Made by a program: the position numbers and the translations under genes
Notes under the pieces: generated by a model
The model's database searches: none
What the model was told of the DNA's origin: nothing
What the model saw: the letters and a program-made list of their open reading frames with translations, nothing else
Shown: piece after piece, positions 1 through 6,005 of the stretch
Numbering within the stretch: position 1 is the stretch's first letter
How the letters are laid out: each line of letters begins with the position of its first letter
Source of the DNA: Chitinophagaceae bacterium
Lineage (GTDB): Bacteria; Bacteroidota; Bacteroidia; Chitinophagales; Chitinophagaceae
Assembly (NCBI GenBank): GCA_023251335.1
Contig: JAHEZA010000176.1
Location: forward strand, 1-6,005
Direction of reading: 5' to 3'
DNA: 6,005 bases

Positions 1-1631
1 ATCAGATCCCAAAACCCTTTTCGTGCACCCGCATTAAAGGCATCATAAAAGGTAGAAATATATCCTTTGCCTATCCAATCGCGTTGCCGGTTGGCAATAT
101 TTCTTTTGTAAAGCCAACCGTTTTTATCAAACTCATTATAAGTTGGGATCCCCTCGTAAAATTTGGGCCATACGGAAATCATGATCTGTGTTTTGTACTT
201 TTTGTGCAGCACATCAATCATGCTGTCCGGAGAAGGAAAACGAGTTTTGTCAAACTCCTGGCTGCCCCAATCCGCCTCCCGCCAATAACTCCAGTCCAAA
301 ACAATATTGTCAATAGGAATTTTTCTTTCACGGAACTCTTTTACAGTAGAAAGAATTTCGTTTTCTGTTTTATATCGCTCGCGGCTTTGCCAAAAACCAA
401 ACGCCCATTTTGGCATAATAGGCGCTTTACCCGTGAGATTGCGGTAGCCCGAAATCACACTATCGATATTTTGGCCATAAATAAAATAATAATCTTTTTG
501 CCGGCCGGCTTCTGAAGAAAATCCGAAAATATTACTTTGTTCGGGTGAAAGTGGTTCCTGCCATTTTAAAGATATATAGGATTCGTCACCCTCAGGTGTC
601 CATTCAATCCTGATGGGCGTTTTTTCGCCACTTTTCAAATCTACCGGAACAATTGATGTTGCCGGATTCCATGCTTTACGCCAGCGGTCTAAAATTAGTT
701 TACCTGCCAACCAAACTTTCAGCGTGCCTCCAAAAGTAAAATGAAGCTGGTGCAGGCCATTTAAATCACTTTTAACATCGCCTTCCCAGGTAACTATACC
801 CGTTGCAGGATTAAATTCTTTTGGAAGCTGAATTTTTGAGTCTCCGAGAAACTCCATATTAATATCCGATTCTGCTCTTTGTGTAATTATTTCCTGTGGT
901 TTATTTTTATCGTTGGCATACGAAGCCGTGAGCCATCCCTCTTCACCCTTCGGGGAAAAAAGTTGCAACGAATTTAGCGGATGAAGCGGCCTGATATCTC
1001 CGGCAATCGTCAGCGAATAATTATCCCATAATATCCCATAATTATTTTTTGAAATCAGGAACGGGATAGCCACCTCGGTATTATTTTGAAAAAAAGTAAC
1101 CTGTTGGCCGCGATAATTCATAACACCTTCCTGGTGTTGCCCCAACCCGTACCATGCATCGTCCGGCGTTGTTTGAAATTGCTGCGTAATCCTGTATAAA
1201 CGGGATCCATCAAAAACGGCTGGTTGAAAAGTATTTTCTCCGACAGCAGGTTCTTCACCTAGTACTTTTGTTTCTTTCTGATCCAGGAAAGCAACCTGCC
1301 CTGTTTTACGGTTTATGATGGCGGATAAGTTTTTTGTTTTAAGCGTCAGGCTTTCTTTAGCCGGAATAATATCCCAGGAAACCTGAGGTCTTTTAGCCTT
1401 GACAATAATCAGGCTTTTAGTGGGTGTAATTTCTTTTCCAGGAGCTTCGATCACCCTAATAATGTCATCCGAAACTACTTCAAGTTTGACGGCATGAGAA
1501 CTGCCGGTAAAAACAGAATCAGTAAAAACAACTATGCCATCATCCGTCTTGGTGTAAGAACGTGATTGCGCCGACAAGCCCCTAAAAGAAAAAATACATA
1601 AGATATTCAGGAGTAATAATCTTTTGTTCAT
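1..1631 (-). CDS. Secreted GH31 glycoside hydrolase with PA14 insert, probable alpha-xylosidase (3' end cut off by window)
   Basis: My own translation from the ATG at 1631 stays open for 543 codons to the window edge. Residues 1-22 form a Sec signal peptide: MNKR, a Leu/Ile-rich core, then LSA-Q as a likely cleavage site. The family 31 N-terminal beta-sandwich follows, with YGLGQHQEG starting at 161 and NNYGILWDN near 197-204. An inserted PA14-like domain lies at about 250-362 (FTFGGTLKVWLAGKLILD, then IRIEWTPEG and SLKWQEP). The catalytic barrel begins with PIMPKWAFGFWQSR at 404-417, then IVLDWSYW (Asp446) and MISVWPKF from 484. The nucleophile motif lies further on, outside the window. Family knowledge: GH31 enzymes cut alpha-glycosides with retention, and this PA14-inserted layout occurs in xyloglucan alpha-xylosidases of about 950 residues, so roughly 57% is visible. 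An alpha-glucosidase is the main alternative. The export signal implies periplasmic or surface action. No neighbour in view is a carbohydrate gene. Confidence 0.9.
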   Translation of the reverse strand, partial: MNKRLLLLNILCIFSFRGLSAQSRSYTKTDDGIVVFTDSVFTGSSHAVKLEVVSDDIIRVIEAPGKEITPTKSLIIVKAKRPQVSWDIIPAKESLTLKTKNLSAIINRKTGQVAFLDQKETKVLGEEPAVGENTFQPAVFDGSRLYRITQQFQTTPDDAWYGLGQHQEGVMNYRGQQVTFFQNNTEVAIPFLISKNNYGILWDNYSLTIAGDIRPLHPLNSLQLFSPKGEEGWLTASYANDKNKPQEIITQRAESDINMEFLGDSKIQLPKEFNPATGIVTWEGDVKSDLNGLHQLHFTFGGTLKVWLAGKLILDRWRKAWNPATSIVPVDLKSGEKTPIRIEWTPEGDESYISLKWQEPLSPEQSNIFGFSSEAGRQKDYYFIYGQNIDSVISGYRNLTGKAPIMPKWAFGFWQSRERYKTENEILSTVKEFRERKIPIDNIVLDWSYWREADWGSQEFDKTRFPSPDSMIDVLHKKYKTQIMISVWPKFYEGIPTYNEFDKNGWLYKRNIANRQRDWIGKGYISTFYDAFNAGARKGFWDL

Positions 1632-1749
1632 ATAAAATCATTTAGCCAATCAAAGTTGTAAAAACTATTGATGTGTATATTAAGAGATGGAAAACCGATG
1701 TCGCAAGTTAATATACTAAGTGTAATAAAATATTGATTTCCTGCTAGTC

Positions 1750-1764
1750 AATTATGACATAATT
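1750..1764. repeat. Perfect 7-bp palindrome with single-base centre, beside a T8 tract
   Basis: AATTATG and CATAATT flank a single A, and the right arm runs into eight T residues (1763-1770, sharing the last two bases of the arm). As RNA the stem would be only A/U pairs, so it is a poor terminator, and no plus-strand gene lies upstream to need one. As DNA it resembles the binding site of a dimeric regulator. It lies about 119 bases upstream of the GH31 start codon, which fits an operator or activator site for that gene, but no regulator can be named from sequence. Confidence 0.4.
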
Positions 1765-1816
1765 TTTTTTAAGAAGTGGTATCTTTTTTAGAAACCGTTT
1801 GTTAATACCCCAAGCA

Positions 1817-1852
1817 CTGTCCGAGGAGAAAGACTAAACTTCTGTGCAGGAG
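1817..1852. repeat. Imperfect direct repeat, two copies 25 bases apart
   Basis: CTGTCCGAGGAG (1817-1828) recurs as CTGTGCAGGAG (1842-1852) with one substitution-like difference and one base missing. The copies sit in a locally GC-richer patch between the kinase stop codon and the GH31 promoter region. A tandem regulator site or the remnant of a small repeated element are possible readings; chance similarity is not excluded. Confidence 0.25.
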
Positions 1853-1886
1853 TTCGGCTTTTATAAATAACTATTGCTTGATTGAC

Positions 1887-2951
1887 TTAATAGATACCCG
1901 AAGTTTTGCCTTGTAAAGTAAACCCGATGGTTGTACCGACATTTAATTTGCTCCGGGCATGTATGTTTTGATTGTGCGCTTCAATAATATGTTTGCAAAT
2001 AGCAAGGCCCAATCCCGTGCCACCAATATCCCGGCTTCGGTTTCTATCTATGCGATAAAATCTTTCAAATATCCGGTTTAGATGTTCTTCGGCAATACCG
2101 ATGCCATCATCACTTATTTCTATTAAAATATTTTTTCCATCTGTTTTATAAATACTGGCAATAATGTGGCCGCCTTTTTTCCCATATTTAATAGCATTAT
2201 CAATAAGATTGAGAATTACTTCCCTGATTTTTTCTTTATCAGCAAAAACCTGTATAGGATTTTCACAGCCGTTTTTTATTGAACAATGAATATTTTTTAC
2301 TGCCGATTTTATTGAAAGCGTTTCAAAAACTTCTTTTATCAAATCCTGAATTACGAAATTTTGTTTGTTTACTGGTTGAACACCACTTTCCAATTTTGAA
2401 ATTTCATCCAAATCATTTACAAGATTTACCATGCGCTCAATATTATGCGAAGCGTTTTCCAGGAACTTCTTATTGACCGCCGGATTTTCAATTGCACCGT
2501 CAAGCAAAGTATCTACATAACCCTGAATGGCAAAAATGGGCGTCTTTAATTCATGGGCGAGATTTTGTAAAAATTCTTTTCGATATGCTTCATTGTTTTT
2601 TAATACTTCAATTTCTGCTTTGTTTTGCTGCGCCCAGTTTTCAACATCCTGTCGTACTTCATCAATGCTTCTTTCAGGCAGAAGATACTTGTAATACATC
2701 TCTTCTTTTTTGCTGGCCTTTTGCTGGTTGATGAATTTATAAATCAGCTTTATTTTTCTATAAATGAACCTCTCTAAAACAGCATGGATCAAAAAATAAC
2801 TAAATAAAAAAATAATGAGAGCAGATAAAGATGTGGCAATCCAGCTTTTACTAATGAAAAAAAAGGCTGCGCCAACAGGAACGGATAAAATCACTGAAGT
2901 AATGGCTGATAACTGATTGGGAGATAGATTTTTTTTTGTAGTAAAGTTCAT
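1887..2951 (-). CDS. Sensor histidine kinase, PhoR-like
   Basis: Inner-membrane HisKA/HATPase_c kinase that would phosphorylate the response regulator encoded just upstream. From the ATG at 2951 it has 354 residues. Two membrane helices (about 14-33 and 37-59) are separated by only about three residues, so there is almost no periplasmic sensor domain. A charged linker at 60-122 shows no recognisable HAMP or PAS domain. The H-box is FLQNLAHELKTP with phospho-acceptor His133. The ATP-binding domain has the N-box (Asn248, Asn252, Lys255), DDGIGI from 281, the F-box FERFYR from 295 and GGTGLGL from 310; all key residues are intact. An in-frame TTG at 2984, four bases after the regulator stop, would add 11 residues. 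I prefer the ATG because it gives a conventional N-terminus, though neither start has a clear ribosome site. PhoR-like is a judgement from architecture and gene order; the signal is unknown. Confidence 0.92.
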   Translation of the reverse strand: MNFTTKKNLSPNQLSAITSVILSVPVGAAFFFISKSWIATSLSALIIFLFSYFLIHAVLERFIYRKIKLIYKFINQQKASKKEEMYYKYLLPERSIDEVRQDVENWAQQNKAEIEVLKNNEAYRKEFLQNLAHELKTPIFAIQGYVDTLLDGAIENPAVNKKFLENASHNIERMVNLVNDLDEISKLESGVQPVNKQNFVIQDLIKEVFETLSIKSAVKNIHCSIKNGCENPIQVFADKEKIREVILNLIDNAIKYGKKGGHIIASIYKTDGKNILIEISDDGIGIAEEHLNRIFERFYRIDRNRSRDIGGTGLGLAICKHIIEAHNQNIHARSKLNVGTTIGFTLQGKTSGIY

Positions 2952-2988
2952 CTTATAGATTCTGGTGGTCAGGGAATACTGCAAGTTA

Positions 2989-3669
2989 CTATTGCAATTG
3001 AAATTTATACCCTACACCTTTTACCGTTGTTATACAATCCAGCCCTAATTTTTGACGGATTTTTCTTATGTGAACATCAATAGTGCGGTCACCAACAATC
3101 ACATCACTCCCCCAAACCTGGTTAAGGATTTCGTTTCTTAGAAAAACACGTCCGGGGCTGGAGGCAAGCATGTACAATAATTCAAATTCTTTTTTCGCTA
3201 ATACAACAGGTCCGCCATTTATTGATACCATATATTTTTCCGGATCAATAGTTACATTTCCGATTTGTATCACTTTCCCGTCTTCTTTGTAAACCCGCCT
3301 GAAAATTGCATTTACGCGACTTATCAGCACTTTGGGGCTTATTGGTTTTGTAATGTAATCATCAGCGCCAATTTCAAGGCTTGTTATCTGGGTGGTATCA
3401 TCGTTGAGCGCGGTTAAAAAAATAATTAGTGTATTTTCAAACGCCGTCTGAGCACGAAGAATACGGCAAACATCCACTCCCGATTTGTAAGGCATCATTA
3501 TATCAAGAATAATTAAATCGGGATGCACTTCCTTAGCTTTTTCAATCGCTTCAATTCCATTTTTTGCGGTGAACACCTGGTAACCTTCATTAATTAAATT
3601 ATAGGAAATAATTTCTAAGATATCCGGTTCATCATCTGCAATTAATATTTTTCTCTGCTTTGATTCCAT
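2989..3669 (-). CDS. OmpR/PhoB-family response regulator, PhoB-like
   Basis: Cytoplasmic DNA-binding transcription regulator of 226 residues, the usual length for the family. The receiver domain (about 6-122) shows the acidic pair Asp12/Asp13, phospho-acceptor Asp56 in LIILDIMMP, Thr86 and Lys108 in the KP motif, so it should be phosphorylatable. The winged-helix effector domain (about 128-226) contains KKEFELLYMLASSPGRVFLR, a recognition-helix region with DRTIDVHIRKIRQKLG, and the closing VKGVGYKF. The gene starts with ATG at 3669 and ends with TAG, 37 bases before the preferred kinase ATG, so the two are almost certainly cotranscribed partners. A PhoB-like phosphate role is inferred from the receiver and effector style and the kinase layout; other OmpR-family regulators look alike, so no symbol is assigned. 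Confidence 0.94.
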   Translation of the reverse strand: MESKQRKILIADDEPDILEIISYNLINEGYQVFTAKNGIEAIEKAKEVHPDLIILDIMMPYKSGVDVCRILRAQTAFENTLIIFLTALNDDTTQITSLEIGADDYITKPISPKVLISRVNAIFRRVYKEDGKVIQIGNVTIDPEKYMVSINGGPVVLAKKEFELLYMLASSPGRVFLRNEILNQVWGSDVIVGDRTIDVHIRKIRQKLGLDCITTVKGVGYKFQLQ

Positions 3670-3673
3670 AGGA

Positions 3674-3681
3674 CAAATTTA
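3674..3681 (-). promoter_or_regulatory. Candidate Bacteroidota -7 element for the regulator gene
   Basis: On the minus strand TAAATTTG matches the Bacteroidota -7 consensus TAnnTTTG exactly and ends four bases before the ATG at 3669. If used, transcription would begin at or next to the start codon, giving a leaderless or nearly leaderless mRNA. No TTTG-type -33 element is visible at the expected distance, and an AT-rich genome produces such matches by chance, so the call is weak. Confidence 0.25.
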
Positions 3682-3765
3682 GCGAAAGCTATTTTAGGAT
3701 GGTTTTTATTATACTGCTACAGCATGAGAAAACCTGTTCTTCGATTGCCTATAAACATTATTATC

Positions 3766-5169
3766 TTATTCAAATTTTGTCCATCCTTTCCACCACGTAT
3801 CACCCAGGCCTACAGCGCCGCGATATGCGACAATAGTAAATCCTGTTTTAAGATTTATGTTTGAAAAATCTGCACCTGTTAAGGCTGGAGAACCTGCCAT
3901 TGGTGTAAAATCGGGGCTGGCATAATTGAAAGGTGCTGTTATCATAGCTTCGTCATTTGTAGCAAGTACCGTATTGTTATTCTCTGCGAGATTGAACCAG
4001 CTTGCCACGTCAAAACCAGTAGGGGTGGATGTGCTTGCGGCATATTTTACGGGAACTGCGCATCCTGCAATTATATTATTTTGCACAAAAAGCGATGCAG
4101 GAATATTATAGTCAGTAGGATACCCTTTACTTGCATCAATTAGTATTCCAACGGGCCATCCCATGATAACTGAATTAAAAACTGATTCGGAAGAGTTTCT
4201 GCGAATTTGGGCTGCTGCATTGAAAAGGCTACTGCCTACATTATTTAACTCTGCCCTTGGCCCGGCAATGGTCATATTACTGAAAACTGCTTTTGTTTGT
4301 GGGGTGAGCTGGCTGCCATTTGCATCATTATCACTTTCAAAAGCTTCTACTTTAGAAATATCAGCTATTGAAGAATCTCTCAACGAAATACCGAACTGAA
4401 CAGTTCCCGCGAATCCGTTATCAGTGTCAAAATCGTCATCCAATGTTTTATAAGAAATTAGGTGTTTACAATTTACAGTACCGCCAAACCATTCAAAAGA
4501 GTCATCATTAGCATAAGATACCTGTACATAATCAATAACGGTTCCCGAACCCACTCCGGCAAGGGTTAAACCATTAATCTCATTATCGGGTAAAAAAGCA
4601 TAGCCGGCATATTCTATTCTTACATAGCGAAGTATTCCACTGTTATCAGCGGGGTTTTGCCCCTGGTTTGAAGGTGTTCCAAATAAGCCAAGGTTATCGC
4701 TGTTGTTAATGCCACCTTCAACTGCGCCTACTCCTTGTATTCCATTAAAACTGGCATTGGTGGGTGCGTTGCCTAGTATCACCAGGCCACTCCAGTCACC
4801 TCTTTGCGGTGTAGAAGATTCAGAAGTAAAGACAATAGGCTTGTCTGCTGTTCCATCCGCGATAATTTTGCAACTGCGGGTAATGATAAGACCGCCTTGT
4901 TTATTTAATTCACCCACAATGGTGGTACCTGGTTCAATGGTAAGAATAGCGCCATTAGTTACATATACCAGTCCTCGTAATTTGTAGGTATATCCTGCTT
5001 TTAAAGTTAGGTTAGAAGAAATCCTTCCTTCCAGGATTGTGTTTACAGCGACAGAATCTCCCCCGCCTCCATTGTTACCTCCATCATTTCCATCACCATC
5101 TACTTCAATTTTGCGGCATCCTGTGGTAATCAAACCTACAAATGCTGCGAGATAAATTAACTTTTTCAT
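3766..5169 (-). CDS. Outer-membrane lipoprotein with predicted right-handed beta-helix fold, unknown function
   Basis: A 467-residue protein that I cannot assign to a named function. It begins with a lipoprotein signal: MKKL, a hydrophobic stretch, then ITTGC with Cys18 as the lipidation site. A low-complexity Gly/Asn/Asp linker (about 24-39) follows and probably tethers the body away from the membrane. From about 45 on, short beta strands recur with turn residues (LVYVTNGAILTIEPGTTI, GGLIITRSCKIIADG, DWSGLVILGNAP), which is typical of parallel beta-helix proteins. The middle has three acidic motifs: DDSFEWFGG (222-230), DDDFDTDNGF (244-253) and FESDNDANGS (277-286), possible calcium or ligand sites. 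The C-terminus (WWKGWTKFE) lacks an obvious type IX secretion sorting domain. The gene starts with ATG 19 bases after the receptor stop, so it is probably an operon partner acting with that receptor at the cell surface. Polysaccharide lyase activity is possible for the fold, but I see no lyase catalytic signature. Confidence 0.85.
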   Translation of the reverse strand: MKKLIYLAAFVGLITTGCRKIEVDGDGNDGGNNGGGGDSVAVNTILEGRISSNLTLKAGYTYKLRGLVYVTNGAILTIEPGTTIVGELNKQGGLIITRSCKIIADGTADKPIVFTSESSTPQRGDWSGLVILGNAPTNASFNGIQGVGAVEGGINNSDNLGLFGTPSNQGQNPADNSGILRYVRIEYAGYAFLPDNEINGLTLAGVGSGTVIDYVQVSYANDDSFEWFGGTVNCKHLISYKTLDDDFDTDNGFAGTVQFGISLRDSSIADISKVEAFESDNDANGSQLTPQTKAVFSNMTIAGPRAELNNVGSSLFNAAAQIRRNSSESVFNSVIMGWPVGILIDASKGYPTDYNIPASLFVQNNIIAGCAVPVKYAASTSTPTGFDVASWFNLAENNNTVLATNDEAMITAPFNYASPDFTPMAGSPALTGADFSNINLKTGFTIVAYRGAVGLGDTWWKGWTKFE

Positions 5170-5188
5170 GCTTTGCTTTTTTAATTTT

Positions 5189-6005
5189 TTATTTTATGTT
5201 ATAAGAAAATGACAGGCTGATTGTAGAACCGTATTTACGTTTTATTGCCAGCGCATCAGTATTTTTTTCGTATTTCCTGTTATTGTTTATATCGAGGTAA
5301 TAAATGTTATCAGTATTAAGTATATCGGTTACATTTAATTTAAGCTCTCCTTTATTTCGAATCACCCTTTTTGCAATTTGAAAATCTAGCACAGGCCTGT
5401 GCTGTTCTGTAACTGCCGGGAAAGCATCATTACCTACACCACTTCCCACATAAAATATCCTGTCGCCTATTTCATTAAACAAAAGAGTGGTATTAATGCC
5501 TAGTTTCTCTACATCATATTGCAATGCAGCGTTAATTACATAAGGGCTTTGCCCCTGCATTGGGCGATCCAGTTGCTCCTGCTCGCTTTTTACCCTGTTA
5601 TATATGTAAGATATATTAGTTTGGAAGGTGAAATTTTTCAGTGCCTCAGCGAAATCCAGTTTTTTTCTAAATTCCAGCTCGGCGCCAAAACTGTAGGCAT
5701 GGTCTGCATTTATGTAATTGAAAGTGCTTGAGCTTCCTCCACCTGTCTGGTTAAAAAATAATTCGATGGGTGATTTGAAATATTTATTAAAGACACCTAC
5801 GGTAAACAATTCACCTGCCCGTGGGTACAGTTCATAACGAATATCTGCATTGGTAACCTTTGTTCTTTCCAACGACTTGTTTCCCGTAACAGTTGCACCA
5901 AGGTCAAAATCGTAGAATGCAAAATCACTAAGCTCTCTGAATTCGGGCCTGATAACTGTTTGAGAGCCTGATACTCTTAAATTGGTTCTCTTATTTAGTT
6001 TATAA
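5189..6005 (-). CDS. TonB-dependent receptor, C-terminal barrel portion (5' end outside window)
   Basis: Outer-membrane beta-barrel transporter powered by TonB. The reading frame has no stop from the TAA at 5189-5191 up to the right edge, giving 271 complete codons; the gene therefore starts beyond the window. A TTG within the frame at 5872 is not the true start, because the upstream codons continue the same barrel. Near the visible start, SGSQTVIRPEFREL followed by DFAFYDF is a segment typical of late barrel strands in Bacteroidota receptors. Alternating strands with aromatic ends follow (YELYPRAGELFTVGVFNKYF, FTFQTNISYIYNRV), then LKLNVTDILNTDNIYY, and the last strand STISLSFSYNIK. The plug domain and TonB box, which could hint at the substrate, are not visible. 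The lipoprotein gene follows after 19 bases. The substrate is unknown. Confidence 0.9.
   Translation of the reverse strand, partial: YKLNKRTNLRVSGSQTVIRPEFRELSDFAFYDFDLGATVTGNKSLERTKVTNADIRYELYPRAGELFTVGVFNKYFKSPIELFFNQTGGGSSSTFNYINADHAYSFGAELEFRKKLDFAEALKNFTFQTNISYIYNRVKSEQEQLDRPMQGQSPYVINAALQYDVEKLGINTTLLFNEIGDRIFYVGSGVGNDAFPAVTEQHRPVLDFQIAKRVIRNKGELKLNVTDILNTDNIYYLDINNNRKYEKNTDALAIKRKYGSTISLSFSYNIK

Larger units (their letters stand above)
1632..1886. other. Intergenic region between kinase and GH31 genes
   Basis: These 255 bases hold no credible ORF on either strand. The region should contain the end of the kinase transcript and the promoter of the GH31 gene. I could not identify a GC-rich hairpin followed by a T-run on the minus strand, nor a good pair of Bacteroidota -33 (TTTG) and -7 (TAnnTTTG) elements. 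The closest -7 match is CAACTTTG (complement of 1651-1658), which lacks a -33 partner. The stretch near 1809-1858 is more GC-rich than its surroundings and carries an imperfect direct repeat; a perfect palindrome lies at 1750-1764. Confidence 0.6.

Noticed and set aside
84..515. Open plus-strand frame of 143 codons
   Set aside because: It lies antisense to the well-supported GH31 coding sequence, with no domain-like features of its own.
1651..1658. CAACTTTG (minus strand) as the -7 element of the GH31 promoter
   Set aside because: The first base departs from TAnnTTTG and no -33 element is present at the expected distance.
1801..1870. A tRNA or structured small RNA in the GC-richer intergenic patch
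   Set aside because: I could not form a cloverleaf or any stem longer than about four pairs; the apparent arms do not complement each other.
2279..2731. Two short plus-strand open frames
   Set aside because: Both are antisense to conserved kinase domain codons and look like chance frames rich in Phe, Leu and Cys.
3715..3724. TGCTACAGCA as the stem of a terminator after the lipoprotein gene
   Set aside because: The arms are four bases with a two-base centre, too small for a loop, and no T-run follows on the minus strand.
3926..4987. Three plus-strand open frames opposite the lipoprotein gene
   Set aside because: They are shadows of the minus-strand gene and have no recognisable motifs.
3766..5169. 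Pectate lyase or type IX secreted protein identity for the beta-helix lipoprotein
   Set aside because: No lyase catalytic signature is visible, the C-terminus lacks an obvious sorting domain, and the N-terminus has a lipoprotein signal.
5189..5872. A separate 227-residue gene starting at the TTG at 5872
   Set aside because: The frame continues upstream without a stop to the window edge and encodes further conserved receptor barrel sequence, so this is an internal codon of a larger gene.

Overview
The window looks like a chromosomal stretch from a Bacteroidota bacterium, probably of the Chitinophagaceae type. The clues are AT-rich DNA, gene starts without clear Shine-Dalgarno sequences, a TonB-dependent receptor with a barrel of Bacteroidota style paired with an outer-membrane lipoprotein, and a Bacteroidota-type two-component system. 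The genus is an inference and was not tested by any search. All five genes lie on the minus strand, so transcription runs from the right edge to the left edge.

Right part (5189-6005 and 3766-5169): the 3' end of a TonB-dependent receptor gene, open to the window edge, is followed after 19 bases by a gene for a lipid-anchored, predicted right-handed beta-helix protein. The two very probably form an operon for an outer-membrane uptake or binding complex. No SusD-like protein is present in the window; the beta-helix lipoprotein sits where a surface lipoprotein partner would be expected.

Middle part (1887-3669): 96 bases further on come an OmpR/PhoB-type response regulator and its histidine kinase. 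The kinase has two membrane segments and almost no periplasmic part, an arrangement reminiscent of PhoB/PhoR phosphate control. I see no convincing terminator between the lipoprotein gene and the regulator gene, so read-through is possible. A link between the uptake pair and phosphate control is a hypothesis.

Left part (1-1631): the N-terminal 543 residues of a secreted family 31 glycoside hydrolase with a PA14 domain inserted in its N-terminal beta-sandwich, an architecture known from xyloglucan alpha-xylosidases. The window ends before the catalytic nucleophile. A 255-base intergenic stretch (1632-1886) separates it from the kinase gene and holds a small perfect palindrome next to a T-tract and an imperfect direct repeat, neither of known function. 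No RNA genes, mobile elements or CRISPR arrays were seen.
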